NCBI GenBank assembly: GCA_001777515.1
Contig: MFEF01000022.1
Span: 1 to 49,060, forward strand
Length of the DNA: 49,060 nt
DNA from: Candidatus Doudnabacteria bacterium RIFCSPHIGHO2_01_48_18
Lineage (GTDB): Bacteria > Patescibacteriota > Doudnabacteria > UBA920 > 2-01-FULL-46-14
Reading direction: 5' to 3'
The position numbers and the translations under genes are program-made. Positions 1 through 8,177 of the stretch are shown in pieces (positions within the stretch are counted from its first letter, which is position 1; each line of letters opens with the position of its first letter). A model generated the notes under the pieces. It was not told where the DNA came from, ran no database searches, and was given only the letters and a program-made list of their open reading frames with translations.

Positions 1-305
1 CATTAACCCCAAGAAAGGAGCCAGCTAGGGTTACATTTCCTGTGATAGATCGAACCCCTGCATAGTTACATTTCTAAATGATTTGATTCGGACTTTGGGC
101 GGTTGCCCAAAACTGTTTATAAAACACGCGATTATACACCACGCTTTTGTGGGATTTTATAATCCTTAAGGCTGATGTTACAAATTGAGCAGTAAAATTC
201 GTTACAAACTTGGATGACGGCACAGTCGTACTCCACATCATGATTTATTACATTACGAGTATGCGTGATTAATCATTAATGTCCTAGGCAAGGGAGGTGA
301 AACAA
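1..305. other. gene-poor region with GTTACA repeats
   Basis: I see no convincing protein or RNA gene here. The stretch holds four copies of a GTTACA motif: GTTACATTTC at 30 and 65, and GTTACAAA at 177 and 201. It also has a small hairpin with TTGGGC/GCCCAA arms at 105-120 and a GGATT/AATCC hairpin near 152. It lies downstream of the PBP1A gene and upstream of the 14-residue reading frame at 306, so it may carry that peptide's promoter and leader, but no clear -35/-10 pair could be fixed. Confidence 0.35.
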
Positions 306-350
306 ATGGTGCAGCAAAACCAGCAACAGCAAAATCAGTTCCAAATCTAA
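306..350 (+). CDS. possible 14-residue Gln-rich peptide
   Basis: A short frame, MVQQNQQQQNQFQI, is preceded by a strong ribosome binding site (AGGGAGGTGA at 291-300, five bases before ATG) and followed within 25 bases by a large terminator hairpin. The quality of the Shine-Dalgarno sequence and the isolated position argue for real translation. The product is almost only Gln and Asn, has no membrane segment, and I do not recognise it. It could be a small protein or a leader peptide of a short transcript. No homology evidence is available here. Confidence 0.4.
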   Translation: MVQQNQQQQNQFQI

Positions 351-373
351 ATAATGGCTAGGATTGTTCTTGA

Positions 374-424
374 AAACTCCCGGTGATCTAAACAGACTGT
401 GTTTAGGAAACCGGGAGTTTCATT
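374..424. terminator. large two-tier terminator hairpin
   Basis: The arms AAACTCCCGG (374-383) and CCGGGAGTTT (411-420) pair perfectly, and inside them CTAAAC (388-393) pairs with GTTTAG (401-406). T/A-rich sequence on both sides lets it act for the small frame at 306-350 on the plus strand and for the PBP1A gene ending at 450 on the minus strand. Confidence 0.7.
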
Positions 425-449
425 TCGAGAAATTATTTTTTTGAAGCAG

Positions 450-3041
450 TTACAAATTTTCCTGAGGCGTGGTTGAGGAAACAGGTTCGCCTTGTGGCGG
501 AGGAGTGTTTTCCGCAAACACTGGCGGTTCCGGGGTTGGGCCGGGGACTGTCTCTGTGTTCAAGGCGAACTGGATCGGGATAGCTCTGACATCACTGTGA
601 CCCTGCTCAGTGAGGATCTCAACAGTCATGAGATGGGATCCGTCTTGGTAAGAATTTCTGCTGTCGTACGAGAGTTCACTGCCAAAATGAACGATTTCGG
701 TTTTGTCGTCGATTTTGACGGTGATTTGCACAACCGGATCGGCTGAAGAGGTTTGCACGGCCATACTCCATGGCACAGAGGAGATTTTGGGATGGACTCG
801 CACCTGGACAGCGAGGCCTTCGTTCGCGCCGCCCAAATCTTCCTCTGGCTTGTCTTCTTCTGGCGGCGGCTCATCTAAGACAATATAAGTTCCAGTAGTG
901 AATCCAAACCCGTGAGTCTGCGCCCAGGCGCGGACCGGACCATCCCAGGCTGGATCACCAGGTTTTTCTGAGCGAAATATTGTGGCCACTCTGGAGTTTT
1001 CACCAAAACCCGCTGGGATATGGAAATCATCCTGCTCCGTAGGAATATTGTAATCCATCGCAAAGATTTCTGTTTTGGTGGAAGGCGTGTACGCAGTCGG
1101 CAGTTTGCCAGTCAGCTTATCAACCGCGACTTCAACTATGCCGGGGGGCCGGATGAACTGCTCGGGGGGCGTGTTTGCCAGAGCCTTGGCCATAAATTCG
1201 TTCCAAATCGGAGCAGCTACATACAAACCGTCAGCTCCCGGCCGCATTGGCATGTTGTCATTGTTGCCAACCCAGACCCCTGTGGCCAAGGACGGAGTGT
1301 AACCAACTGTCCAGGCGTCGCGAAACTCTTGCGTGGTGCCAGTTTTTACCGCTACCGGCCGCTCATCAGGCAGCATCAGCTTATGTTTTCTGCTGGAGAA
1401 GATAAACATGCGAGCCTCATTGTCAGAGAGGACATGGCTGATCTGGTAGGCGATCTGCGGGTCAATAACCTGTTTGCCATACGTTCGGTCAATAGTTTCC
1501 AAGACTTTTCCGTTACGATCAGTTACCTCGAGAATAGGGGTTGTCTCGTGCAAGATGCCGCTCGCGCCAAACGCGCCAAACGCCGCGGTGTGTTCGAGAA
1601 GCTTAACCTCAGCGCCTCCCAGCACCAAAGCCGGGCCGTATCGTTTTCTGTCAGCCAGGGTGGTTAGACCCATAGCCTCTGCGGTATTGATCGCATTATC
1701 AATACCGACCAGCATTAACGTTTTTACCGCGGGGATGTTCAGTGACCCCTGGAGGGCCTGCCTGAGGGAGAGGGGGCCATAGGTACGGCCGCTGTAGTTA
1801 TTGGGAATATAGTCGCGGCTGCCGTAGCGACCAAAATTGGTGGTAACATCCATAACCAGGGAAGCAGGACTCATGCCTCGCTGGAAAGCAGTCGCGTAAA
1901 CATAAGGCTTGAAAGATGACCCTGGTTGGCGTGGCCGCAATGCCACGTTGACCTCACCGTCATTTTCTTTATCAAAATAATCTTTACCTCCAACCATAGC
2001 CATGACCTCACCGGTTTTTGGGTTTACAGCCACCAGCGCCGCGTTACTGCCGCGCCAGTTTTTTTGATTGATGGCCGCGTTTTTAGTGATGATCTCTTCG
2101 GCTATCCGTTGCAGACGCAGATCAAGAGTAGTGCGTACCCGCAAGCCTCCCTCGCGCACGGCCTTTTCCCCGTATCTTTGCACCAGAAAATCCTGAACGT
2201 AAAACACAAAATGCGGAGCGATGATCGGTGCGGTCAGTTTTTGGAAAGCTACCTTTTCTTGTTTCGCGCTTTCCAGCTGCTCAGCGCTGATAAAGCCCTG
2301 CTCATGCATTTTTTGCAAAACCATTTGTACCCGGGCGTCGAGCTCATCTATGTGCGGGCCATAAGGAGAATAATAGGTGGGGGCCTTAGGAAGCGCGGCG
2401 AGGTACGCGGCCTCGGCCACAGTCAGGTCTTTTGGGTCTTTGGCGAAATATCCTTGGCTCGCGGCCTGGATACCATATAGATTAGAGCCATAGGGAATCT
2501 CGTTGAAATAGAGCTCCAGGATTTTTTCCTTGGAATAGCGCATCTCCAGGTTAAAAGCCAATACCAGCTCTTTGAATTTGCGGGCAAAAGTTTTTTCACG
2601 GGTCAAAACCGCGTTGCGGACAAACTGCTGAGTGATAGTTGATGCTCCTTGGGTTTTGGTGCCGGTTTTCCAGTTTATATAGCTGGCACGAGCAATACCC
2701 TCTGGATCAAAGCCGACATGCCGGTAGAAATTCTTGTCCTCGACCGCGATCGTGGCCTGTCTGACTACTTCGGGAATTTGGTTCAGGGGGATGACCGTGC
2801 GCTTGGCATCGCCATGAAATTCATAGAGGAGAGTGCCTTCCCGATCGAAGATTTTGGTTGACTCTGGAATATCCCTGTTAACCAGGGCGTTGGCCCCCGG
2901 CAGGGTAGCCGAATAGTAACCATACATGCCAAACAGCAGACCGGAGACAATAGCCACAGTGAAAAACGCGATCGAAAAAAATGCTTTTCGAACTTTAGCA
3001 AAAACACCCCGCCCAAATTTTGTTTCTTGTTTGAGTGCCAT
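450..3041 (-). CDS. class A penicillin-binding protein (PBP1A type)
   Basis: Bifunctional murein synthase: it polymerises glycan from lipid II and cross-links stem peptides outside the membrane. From the start chosen here it is 863 aa: a short cytoplasmic tail, one membrane anchor (about residues 20-45), a GT51 glycosyltransferase domain with the EDKNFYRH motif (Glu near 101) and GASTITQQ, then a transpeptidase domain with SSFK (Ser near 375), SLN (433) and KTGT (566), and a C-terminal beta-like domain with a Pro-rich tail. I chose ATG at 3041 rather than the TTG at 3092 because a TTGACA-17-TAATGC promoter lies between them and puts the ATG at the predicted transcription start. Divergent from dedA. 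Confidence 0.95.
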   Translation of the reverse strand: MALKQETKFGRGVFAKVRKAFFSIAFFTVAIVSGLLFGMYGYYSATLPGANALVNRDIPESTKIFDREGTLLYEFHGDAKRTVIPLNQIPEVVRQATIAVEDKNFYRHVGFDPEGIARASYINWKTGTKTQGASTITQQFVRNAVLTREKTFARKFKELVLAFNLEMRYSKEKILELYFNEIPYGSNLYGIQAASQGYFAKDPKDLTVAEAAYLAALPKAPTYYSPYGPHIDELDARVQMVLQKMHEQGFISAEQLESAKQEKVAFQKLTAPIIAPHFVFYVQDFLVQRYGEKAVREGGLRVRTTLDLRLQRIAEEIITKNAAINQKNWRGSNAALVAVNPKTGEVMAMVGGKDYFDKENDGEVNVALRPRQPGSSFKPYVYATAFQRGMSPASLVMDVTTNFGRYGSRDYIPNNYSGRTYGPLSLRQALQGSLNIPAVKTLMLVGIDNAINTAEAMGLTTLADRKRYGPALVLGGAEVKLLEHTAAFGAFGASGILHETTPILEVTDRNGKVLETIDRTYGKQVIDPQIAYQISHVLSDNEARMFIFSSRKHKLMLPDERPVAVKTGTTQEFRDAWTVGYTPSLATGVWVGNNDNMPMRPGADGLYVAAPIWNEFMAKALANTPPEQFIRPPGIVEVAVDKLTGKLPTAYTPSTKTEIFAMDYNIPTEQDDFHIPAGFGENSRVATIFRSEKPGDPAWDGPVRAWAQTHGFGFTTGTYIVLDEPPPEEDKPEEDLGGANEGLAVQVRVHPKISSVPWSMAVQTSSADPVVQITVKIDDKTEIVHFGSELSYDSRNSYQDGSHLMTVEILTEQGHSDVRAIPIQFALNTETVPGPTPEPPVFAENTPPPQGEPVSSTTPQENL

Positions 3042-3045
3042 AAAT

Positions 3046-3090
3046 GCATTACACCAGTCTATGACGGTTGTCAAAATGGATTGTGACAAC
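3046..3090 (-). promoter_or_regulatory. PBP1A promoter with inverted repeat
   Basis: TTGACA (3074-3069), 17-base spacer, TAATGC (3051-3046), then four bases before the ATG at 3041, which predicts a leaderless mRNA. An inverted repeat, GTTGTCA (3067-3073) and TGACAAC (3084-3090), covers the -35 box and could be an operator. Confidence 0.6.
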
Positions 3091-3136
3091 AATTATCGAT
3101 TCTTCAAAACCTGGGTTTATGTCAAAAAACAACAAA

Positions 3137-3168
3137 GGAGCAGTGACCTTACGGTGACTGCTCCTTTT
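3137..3168 (+). terminator. terminator-like hairpin upstream of dedA
   Basis: GGAGCAGT (3137-3144) pairs with ACTGCTCC (3157-3164), followed by TTTT. It stands in the space between the divergent PBP1A and dedA genes, where no complete gene precedes it on the plus strand. It may therefore end a short transcript or attenuate dedA. Confidence 0.55.
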
Positions 3169-3270
3169 ACTGTTTACTGCCGAAAAGTGTTTGTATTGCA
3201 TACACTTCGTATTTTACCGAAGTGTTGCACTTACTTGTTGAACTTACTCAGTTGCAATATGATACCTGAT

Positions 3271-3906
3271 ATGCCTCATTTGGATTTAATAGTGCTTATC
3301 AAAACCGCGGGATATCTTGGGTTGTTCGCAATTATTTTTGCAGAGTCCGGATTGTTTTTTGGTTTTTTTCTTCCCGGGGATAGTTTGCTTTTTACAGCCG
3401 GAGTTCTGGCGTCCCAGGACTTCCTGAATATCTGGCTTCTGGTCGGGCTAGTCGTCATCGGGGCAATCTTGGGGGATAGCGTGGGGTACGCTTTTGGCAA
3501 TAAAATTGGCTACAGGATTTTTTATAAAGATGATTCGATTTTTTTCAACAAGAAGCACATTGAGCGGGCCAGCATGTTTTTTGAAAAGCACGGCCGCAAA
3601 ACGATCATTCTCGCTCGGTTTCTGCCGGTGATTAGAACCTTTGTGCCTATTTTGGCCGGCGTAGGTAAAATGCATTATTCTACTTTTTTGTCATTTAATA
3701 TCATTGGCGGCATTCTCTGGGGTGCCGGCGTGACTTTGATCGGGTTTTTCTTTGGCAGTATTGTTCCTGATGGCGAGCGCTATTTGCTGCCGATCGTGAT
3801 AGCGATTATTGTTGTTACTACTCTACCCACGGCTGTCGAGATATTAAAAGATCCGGAGACAAGAGACCGTTTGCTCCGGATATTGGGACTGCGCAAGAAA
3901 AATTAA
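3271..3906 (+). CDS. DedA family membrane protein
   Basis: Member of the DedA/SNARE-associated (VTT) family, inner-membrane proteins linked to undecaprenyl phosphate or phospholipid flipping and to membrane homeostasis. The 211-aa product shows the family order: an N-terminal hydrophobic segment, the re-entrant region with ESGLFFGFFLPGDSLLF, a Gly-rich GDSVGYAFG stretch, the FEKHGRKTIILARFLPVIRTF block, and C-terminal membrane segments with GxGxxWG-like spacing. ATG at 3271 fits the family best; ATG at 3259 is also in frame. The upstream part of the open frame back to 2926 is not DedA-like. Its end overlaps the converging AI-2E-type gene by four bases. Confidence 0.9.
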   Translation: MPHLDLIVLIKTAGYLGLFAIIFAESGLFFGFFLPGDSLLFTAGVLASQDFLNIWLLVGLVVIGAILGDSVGYAFGNKIGYRIFYKDDSIFFNKKHIERASMFFEKHGRKTIILARFLPVIRTFVPILAGVGKMHYSTFLSFNIIGGILWGAGVTLIGFFFGSIVPDGERYLLPIVIAIIVVTTLPTAVEILKDPETRDRLLRILGLRKKN

Positions 3907-4928
3907 TCAGCTCTGCCGACAGTTTCGAAATGAATATCGATCAGCGCAAAGAGCAGGCTGATGATGAGCGGACCGAGCAAAAATCCAACCGGACCAAACA
4001 ATCCCAGGCCGCCGATGACGGAAAGCAAGATAAGCAAGGGATGGATTTTCACGCCGCGGTTGATGAGATAAGGCCCGAGAATGTTATCGATCAAGCCCAC
4101 CGCAGTGATGCTCCATATCCCAAGGCCGATGGCTTGAGCAACCTCTCCGTTGAGATACAAAAATCCAATCGCCGGCACCAGCACCAGCGCGGTTCCAATG
4201 TTTGGAACGAGCGCGGCAATGGCAGCAGTGCTGCCCCACAGCACTGGGTTTGGCACGCCAAAGATCCAAAAACCAATCCCGGTGAGGAACCCTTGGATTA
4301 ACGCAATGGATAGGGCGCCTTTGATGACCGAGTTAACCGCGACAAAAAGCCGCGACAATATTTTTTCATCCTGCCGATCAGAGAGCGGGCTAAGGATCTT
4401 GAGATATTGTGTAAAGCTTTTACCGTCTCGCAGGAAATAAAACAGCGAAATCAAAAACAAGAAAAAGCTTAGCGCGGTGCCAAACAGGCTCGAAAAAATA
4501 TTGTTCAGATTTTGCATTATCCAATCGAGCGCTTGCCGGCCGACACGTTCCAGGTCCAGGGAAAAATTAGGGCTCAGCGTTGTGATCTGGCCGCGGATGC
4601 CTTCCGGTAGTTTATCTGGAAGAGATCCAGCCCCGCCCTCGCTGAGAGTGTGAAAAAGTTGCTGCGCCTCCCGGAAGATCTGAAGCCCAAACAAGGTCAA
4701 AGGAATCAGGAGAATGAGCGCCACAGCCACCACACTGATCAGAGCCGCCGCAGATGGCGAATGAGGCAGGGCTTTTTCTACGCGGCGGTGCATTGGTTGA
4801 AAAATCACGGCAAAAGTCGCAGCGACCACGAGCGGCGCCAAAAATGGCCGGAAAATGAAAAACGTCAAAATCAGGGTTACACCCATCATGGCCAGGAAGA
4901 AAATTAGCTGCAATTTTGATCTTTCCAT
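3903..4928 (-). CDS. AI-2E family transporter (PerM/YdiK type)
   Basis: Polytopic inner-membrane protein of 341 aa in the AI-2E transporter superfamily (UPF0118). Several members export small molecules or act as Na+/H+ antiporters, so the substrate cannot be named from sequence. It has paired N-terminal membrane segments, a central soluble part (about residues 90-140), and the conserved C-terminal half with GVPNPVLWGSTAAIAALVP and a terminal GPVGFLLGPLIISLL segment. It converges on dedA with a four-base overlap and is divergent from the glutaredoxin gene. Confidence 0.9.
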   Translation of the reverse strand: MERSKLQLIFFLAMMGVTLILTFFIFRPFLAPLVVAATFAVIFQPMHRRVEKALPHSPSAAALISVVAVALILLIPLTLFGLQIFREAQQLFHTLSEGGAGSLPDKLPEGIRGQITTLSPNFSLDLERVGRQALDWIMQNLNNIFSSLFGTALSFFLFLISLFYFLRDGKSFTQYLKILSPLSDRQDEKILSRLFVAVNSVIKGALSIALIQGFLTGIGFWIFGVPNPVLWGSTAAIAALVPNIGTALVLVPAIGFLYLNGEVAQAIGLGIWSITAVGLIDNILGPYLINRGVKIHPLLILLSVIGGLGLFGPVGFLLGPLIISLLFALIDIHFETVGRAD

Positions 4929-5078
4929 AAAGGTATTTTATTTCATCTGGCATTTTTTGTCAGGTCCGTCTGTAACAGAACGGTGTAAAAGCCTTGTTGT
5001 TCCAGGAAACCTAGAAAAAGCTCTTGAGAAATTGAACCGCTTCAGGTAAAATTGAAAAAGGAGATTAAATTTCAACCG

Positions 5079-5315
5079 ATGATGAAACCGACGATATACA
5101 CGACGTTGACCTGTCCTTTCTGTAAAATGGCGAAAGCCTTTTTTCAGGAAAAAGGGGTCGAGTATGAAGAAAAAGACGTAACTCACGATGAGGCGCTGCA
5201 GGAGGAAATGATCAAGAAATCAGGACAGTTTGCCGTGCCTGTCATTGATATTGGTGGCCAAATTATTGTCGGTTTTCAGAAAGAAAAAATCGAAGCAGCG
5301 CTAACCGCTAAATAA
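5079..5315 (+). CDS. glutaredoxin-like protein, CPFC motif
   Basis: Small thiol-disulfide oxidoreductase of the glutaredoxin/NrdH/YruB group, 78 aa, with the CPFC active site near residues 12-15, a FFQEKGVEYEEKDV strand-helix, the cis-Pro segment AVPVIDIGG and a C-terminal GFQKEKIEAAL helix. A TTG at 5052 is in frame, but the AGGAG at 5059-5063 lies between it and the ATG pair at 5079/5082, so the ATG is preferred. It is followed closely by a HAD hydrolase and thioredoxin reductase on the same strand; TrxB is a plausible electron donor for it (inference). Confidence 0.9.
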   Translation: MMKPTIYTTLTCPFCKMAKAFFQEKGVEYEEKDVTHDEALQEEMIKKSGQFAVPVIDIGGQIIVGFQKEKIEAALTAK

Positions 5316-5319
5316 CACA

Positions 5320-5925
5320 ATGGCAAAAAAAATCACCATCAAGGCCATCATCTTTGATCTCGGGGGCGTGGTAGTCCACGGCGGGTATATGGATTTCATA
5401 AAGCATTATTGCAAAGAGTGTTTGACTACGCTTGGGAAAAAGCGTCTGGCCCGGCTCGAACGGCAGGTAAACCTCGGGGAGATAACAGAAAATGAATTTT
5501 ATCGGCAAATACAGAAAATTTTCGGCGTCAAAGCCAATCCTGGGAAAATGCATGAGCTCATTGTCAGTAAGATGAAGACTGACCGGGGACTCGCTCATCT
5601 CATTCCGCATTTAAAAAAAGCCAAGGTGGCCATGTTTACTAACTCCATCGGCCATATGGCCCAGGATGTCCTCGACAGGCGCCGCCTCAATCACCACAAA
5701 TTTTTTGAAAAAGTTTTTGATTCGAGCGACCTCCATATAGCCAAGCCAGACGCTACTGCTTATCGGTTTGTTTTGCACAAGCTGGGGGTCAAACCGCACC
5801 AGGCAATCATGGTTGATGATCGTCCCCTCAACATCCGTGGAGCAAAGCGCGTGGGTATGCACGGCATTGTTTACAAAAATTCTCGTCAGTTCAAAACGGC
5901 CTTGAAAAAATATGAGCTCGTCTAA
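5320..5925 (+). CDS. HAD superfamily hydrolase (subfamily IA)
   Basis: 201-aa haloacid-dehalogenase-like phosphatase. Motif I is IIFDLGGVVV, with the nucleophilic Asp but Gly at the usual second acidic position, as in YihX-like members. A small helical cap follows, then motif II (MFTNS), the motif III Lys in AKPDATAY, and motif IV VDDRPLNIRGA. The family dephosphorylates sugar phosphates, nucleotides or similar small molecules; the substrate is not visible. It starts five bases after the glutaredoxin gene and overlaps trxB by 14 bases, so the three are probably one operon. Confidence 0.88.
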   Translation: MAKKITIKAIIFDLGGVVVHGGYMDFIKHYCKECLTTLGKKRLARLERQVNLGEITENEFYRQIQKIFGVKANPGKMHELIVSKMKTDRGLAHLIPHLKKAKVAMFTNSIGHMAQDVLDRRRLNHHKFFEKVFDSSDLHIAKPDATAYRFVLHKLGVKPHQAIMVDDRPLNIRGAKRVGMHGIVYKNSRQFKTALKKYELV

Positions 5926-6871
5926 CCAGGAAGCAAAACTAGCAATCATCGGATCCGGCCCGGCTGGTCTAACCGCCGGGATTTATGCGAGCCGCGCAGA
6001 GCTCGCGCCGCTGCTGTTTGCCGGCACTGCTTTTGGCGGTCAGCTGATGCTCACTACTGAGGTGGGCAACTACCCGGGCCATGAAACAGATATTATGGGG
6101 CCGGATCTCATACAAAAAATGATCGCCCAGGCCAAGCGTTTCGGCACAGAGATAATTTTTCAGAATGTAGACAAGGTAGATTTCACTGGCAGGCCCTTCA
6201 AGCTGTGGTCAGATAACAAAGAATATCAGGCTGAAGCAGTAATCATTGCCACGGGTGCCAATGCCATGTGGCTGGGTTTGAAATCAGAACAAAAGCTGAT
6301 TGGCCGCGGCGTCTCGTCCTGCGCTCCTTGCGACGGCTTCTTTTTCAAAAACAAAAAAGTCGCCGTGGTTGGTGGGGGAGATACCGCCATGGAAGAGGCC
6401 ACATTCCTGACCAAATTTGCCTCAGAGGTCACAGTGATTCACCGTCGCGACAGCTTGCGCGCCAGCAAAATCATGCAAAAGCGCGCCATGGATAACCCCA
6501 AGATCAAATGGATCTGGGACACGACTGTCGAAGAGGTTTTGGGCGCGGATGCAGTTAGTGGATTGAAACTCAAGAACCTAAAAACTGGCGCAGAATCAAA
6601 TTTCGAAGCGGATGGCCTATTTGTGGCCATCGGTCATATTCCGAACACGAAATTCCTCGAAGGCTCTGGCGTGGAGCTTGATGAAAAAGGGTATATCAAA
6701 GTTTTTGAGGGCAGCCCCTCGACTTCGCTCGGGACAAGCAAAACCAGCACCGAAGGCGTATTTGTTGCCGGCGACGTGCATGACCATGTATACCGCCAAG
6801 CCATCACCGCCGCCGCAGCCGGCTGTAAGGCAGCAATGGATGCAGAACGCTGGCTCGCGGAAAACAATTAA
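5912..6871 (+). CDS. trxB: thioredoxin reductase
   Basis: NADPH-dependent flavoenzyme that reduces thioredoxin or glutaredoxin-like partners in the cytoplasm. The 319-aa protein has the FAD-binding GSGPAGLTAGIYASRA (residues 14-29), the redox pair CAPC (137-140), the NADPH motif VVGGGDTAMEEA, and the C-terminal FAD motif GVFVAGDV. Between GYIKV and TEGVF there are about eight to ten extra residues (SPSTSLGTS and neighbours, near 268-277) encoded by a short repeat. The site is a surface loop in known TrxB folds, so activity is likely kept. It overlaps the HAD gene by 14 bases and converges with efp, overlapping by four. Confidence 0.95.
   Translation: MSSSNQEAKLAIIGSGPAGLTAGIYASRAELAPLLFAGTAFGGQLMLTTEVGNYPGHETDIMGPDLIQKMIAQAKRFGTEIIFQNVDKVDFTGRPFKLWSDNKEYQAEAVIIATGANAMWLGLKSEQKLIGRGVSSCAPCDGFFFKNKKVAVVGGGDTAMEEATFLTKFASEVTVIHRRDSLRASKIMQKRAMDNPKIKWIWDTTVEEVLGADAVSGLKLKNLKTGAESNFEADGLFVAIGHIPNTKFLEGSGVELDEKGYIKVFEGSPSTSLGTSKTSTEGVFVAGDVHDHVYRQAITAAAAGCKAAMDAERWLAENN
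6713..6739 (+). repeat. short in-frame repeat inside trxB
   Basis: The segment carries CCTCGACTTCGCTC and GGGACAAGC and encodes SPSTSLGTS, which has no counterpart in typical thioredoxin reductases. Its composition and the TTCGCT...CAAGC layout resemble the short dispersed repeats I associate with Patescibacteria genomes, and also the repeat before hrcA at 37805. Confidence 0.5.
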
Positions 6872-7434
6872 TTTGCTCGTTCGACGTATTCGCCTGTGTC
6901 AGTGTTGACCCGGATGCGGTCGCCTTCGTTGATGAACAGGGGAACGTTCACTGTCAGGCCGGTTTCCAGGGTCGCTGGCTTGGTGCCGCCAGTGGCTGTA
7001 TCGCCTTTGATCCCAGGAGGGGTAGACTTTACTTCTAAATCCACCTTGATCGGCAGCTCAATGCTGATTGGCTTTTCATCAAAATAGATAAGATGCACGT
7101 CAGTACTTTCCTTGAGATAACCGATTTTGTCAGCGGAAAGCTCTTGTCCGATGTCGATCGTCTCAAAGGTTTCGTTGTTCATAAAATGCGCGCCTTCGTG
7201 GTCAGCATAAAGGAATTGGGCTTTTTGCCTGGTAATGTCCGCGCGCTCAAAACTTTCACCTGATTTGGCAGAATACTCGACAACCTTGCCCGTGAGCAGG
7301 TTGCGCATTTTCATTTGCATAACAGGCTTGCGCTGCTGCATGCGCACAAACTGGGCGTGCATGATTTCGTGCGGCTGGCGGTTAAATACCATAACCACGC
7401 CTTTTTTGAGTTCAGAAAAGTCTAAATTCGACAT
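6868..7434 (-). CDS. efp: elongation factor P
   Basis: Translation factor that relieves ribosome stalling at consecutive prolines. 188 aa in three beta-barrel domains, with the C-terminal signature VNVPLFINEGDRIRVNTDTGEY. In the N-terminal domain the loop that reaches the peptidyl-transferase centre reads VRMQQRKPV, where canonical proteins have VKPGKGQA. Aligned without gaps, the normally modified Lys34 is Gln34 and Pro32 is Met, so lysylation by EpmA-type enzymes is impossible at that position. It follows rpsR with no intergenic bases and is the last gene of rpsF-ssb-rpsR-efp. Confidence 0.93.
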   Translation of the reverse strand: MSNLDFSELKKGVVMVFNRQPHEIMHAQFVRMQQRKPVMQMKMRNLLTGKVVEYSAKSGESFERADITRQKAQFLYADHEGAHFMNNETFETIDIGQELSADKIGYLKESTDVHLIYFDEKPISIELPIKVDLEVKSTPPGIKGDTATGGTKPATLETGLTVNVPLFINEGDRIRVNTDTGEYVERAN

Positions 7435-7656
7435 TTATGTGCTGGCGACAAACGGAAGGAGAGCCATATGGCGTGCGCGCTTGAGGCCTTGGGTAATCAG
7501 TTTTTGGTGTTTCTGGCAGGAACCAGTGCGCTTGCGGCCAAGGATCTTGGCGTGCGGAGACATAAACCGGCGCAAGAACTGGGTGTCCTTGTAATCAACA
7601 TACGAGATTTTACCCTCGCAGAGGATACAGTTTTTAGAAATTGGATTTAATGGCAT
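7435..7656 (-). CDS. rpsR: 30S ribosomal protein S18
   Basis: Small-subunit protein that binds 16S rRNA as a heterodimer with S6. 73 aa, with CILCEGKISYVDYKDT near the N terminus, the FLRRFMSPHAKILGRKRTG core and a basic LITQGLKRARHMALLPFV tail, which is the usual length and pattern for S18. Cysteines at about 10, 13 and 47 suggest a zinc-site-like N terminus. It lies directly before efp and 34 bases after ssb, in the conserved rpsF-ssb-rpsR order. Confidence 0.96.
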   Translation of the reverse strand: MPLNPISKNCILCEGKISYVDYKDTQFLRRFMSPHAKILGRKRTGSCQKHQKLITQGLKRARHMALLPFVAST

Positions 7657-7690
7657 TGTTACTTGTTGTCTGTTACTTGTTAGTAGTTAA

Positions 7691-8158
7691 TCAAAACGGG
7701 ATATCTTCTACGCTTATTTCTTCAGTGTCACTCGGTGTCGCTGGTTTAGCAGCAGGAGCACTGGGGGCTTCGTATCTTATCTCGCTGCCTGCGGCTGGGG
7801 CCGAACTGGCAGCCGAGCTGCTGGCCGGCCGGCCATCCAGCATGATGATGTTGTCGGCGATGATTTCGGTGCGGTATTTTTTGGTGCCGTCCTGGCCGTC
7901 ATAGGAACGGGTTTGGATGCGGCCCTCCACATAAATCTGCCTGCCTTTTTTCATGTATTGGGCGACGATTTCTCCCAATTTTCTCCAGGCGACTACATTG
8001 TGAAACTCCGTGGTTTCTTTTTTTTCGCCGGTGGTTTTATCCACCCATGCCGAGCCTGTTGCAACTGTGAATGAAGTGACGCTTATTCCCGAAGTCGTGG
8101 TGCGGGTCTCGGGATCTTTGGTGAGCCTGCCGATCAATGTCGCGCGATTTAGGTCCAT
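7691..8158 (-). CDS. ssb: single-stranded DNA-binding protein
   Basis: Protects single-stranded DNA and recruits repair and replication partners. 155 aa: an OB fold of about 110 residues starting MDLNRATLIGRLTKDPE with YVEGRIQTRSYDGQDG, then a disordered Ala/Pro/Ser linker and an acidic tip EEISVEDIPF, the usual partner-binding tail. It sits between rpsF and rpsR as in many bacteria, so it is expressed with the ribosomal genes. Confidence 0.96.
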   Translation of the reverse strand: MDLNRATLIGRLTKDPETRTTTSGISVTSFTVATGSAWVDKTTGEKKETTEFHNVVAWRKLGEIVAQYMKKGRQIYVEGRIQTRSYDGQDGTKKYRTEIIADNIIMLDGRPASSSAASSAPAAGSEIRYEAPSAPAAKPATPSDTEEISVEDIPF

Positions 8159-8177
8159 ATTGGTTGGAACTTAATAC

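Noticed and set aside
1020-2480. Long plus-strand frames opposite the PBP1A gene
   Set aside because: Shadows of a strongly supported gene; no ribosome sites and no protein-like composition.
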